A stretch of DNA of 64,000 bases from Bacillus safensis FO-36b (lineage in GTDB: Bacteria > Bacillota > Bacilli > Bacillales > Bacillaceae): contig NZ_ASJD01000002.1 in the NCBI RefSeq assembly GCF_000691165.1, positions 558,001 through 622,000 on the forward strand. Reading direction: 5' to 3'. Below are positions 63,904-64,000 of this stretch, in pieces; position 1 is the first letter of the stretch, and each line of letters starts with the position of its first letter. Below the pieces are notes generated by a model. It searched no databases, was not told the origin of the DNA, and worked only from the letters and a program-made list of their open reading frames with translations. The position numbers and the translations under genes are program-made.

Positions 63904-64000
63904 CTCTCATCCGCCTTTCTACGACCTCGCTTGCAAACAAGCCCTTTGATCATTCCTGCCTGAAAATAAGGTCTGATGTCTCGAAACCCCGCCTCAATTA
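63900..64000 (-). CDS. C-terminal end of a gene running off the right edge (possible methyltransferase)
   Basis: About 32 residues are visible: IEAGFRDIRPYFQAGMIKGL, then VCKRGRRKADER and stop. An AGF..I..YF.AGMIKGLVCK end is common in class I SAM-dependent methyltransferases, but the fragment is short. Its stop TGA overlaps the next start (ATGA), so it belongs to one operon with the saccharopine dehydrogenase-like gene. Confidence 0.45.
   Translation of the reverse strand, partial: IEAGFRDIRPYFQAGMIKGLVCKRGRRKADER

Overview
The window looks like a chromosomal segment of a Bacillus of the pumilus group (B. pumilus, B. safensis or B. altitudinis; inferred, not proven). The reasons are strong G-rich Shine-Dalgarno sites, frequent TTG and GTG starts, SAM-I and TPP riboswitches, LicT antiterminator sites, cre-like and Fur boxes, and gene blocks that match B. 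subtilis in sequence and order (ansR-ansA-ansB-mleN, deoR-deoC-nupC-pdp, tenA-ykoEDC, yfjABCD, ydgJ-ydgI). These are interleaved with loci absent from B. subtilis 168, such as the NEAT/sortase B heme locus and an InhA protease.

Layout. 1-7.9 kb: an Fur-controlled, Isd-like heme acquisition operon read leftward, with a secreted NEAT hemophore, two wall-anchored NEAT proteins, a complete ABC importer, sortase B, and a second binding protein and permease that runs off the edge. 8-11.2 kb: an HxlR regulator divergent from a compact operon coding for a double-VOC dioxygenase-like enzyme, a stand-alone GTP cyclohydrolase II and a complete RibD. 11.2-18.3 kb: a small VOC protein, a lipoprotein polysaccharide deacetylase, and a cellobiose-type PTS operon with its PRD regulator. 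18.4-20.2 kb: small proteins of the YwqH/YwqI type associated with type VII secretion, but no LXG toxin. 20.4-25 kb: asparagine/aspartate catabolism. 25-28.5 kb: a yfjABCD-like cluster with a WXG100 protein and a glycine-zipper protein. 28.7-32.2 kb: peptidase T, small proteins, a secreted DUF3298 protein and an RpiR regulator. 32.4-36.1 kb: a C4/C3 acid-sugar module (dehydrogenase, DUF1537 kinase, GntP permease). 36.1-37.5 kb: SAM riboswitch and a MetE-like gene. 37.5-42 kb: licT-bglP-bglH with two tandem LicT-controlled terminators. 42-49 kb: ywqG-like, a soluble chemoreceptor, and the thiamin-precursor operon tenA-ykoEDC. 48-55 kb: secreted and membrane proteins, InhA, and the ydgJ-ydgI operon. 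55.4-59.8 kb: deoxynucleoside catabolism. 60-64 kb: an aldose-epimerase-like protein, an OatA-like O-acetyltransferase, and a saccharopine-dehydrogenase-like gene coupled to another gene at the edge.

Points most worth following up are the redox-regulator/VOC/RibA/RibD operon, which makes an early riboflavin intermediate without the enzymes to finish flavin; the orphan type VII modules, two of which share a conserved promoter block; the tandem RAT/terminators before bglP; a parS-like palindrome one base off consensus and a Noc-site-like palindrome; and the acid-sugar module, which lacks an aldolase. All functional assignments rest on motif and family recognition by eye; no database search was run.
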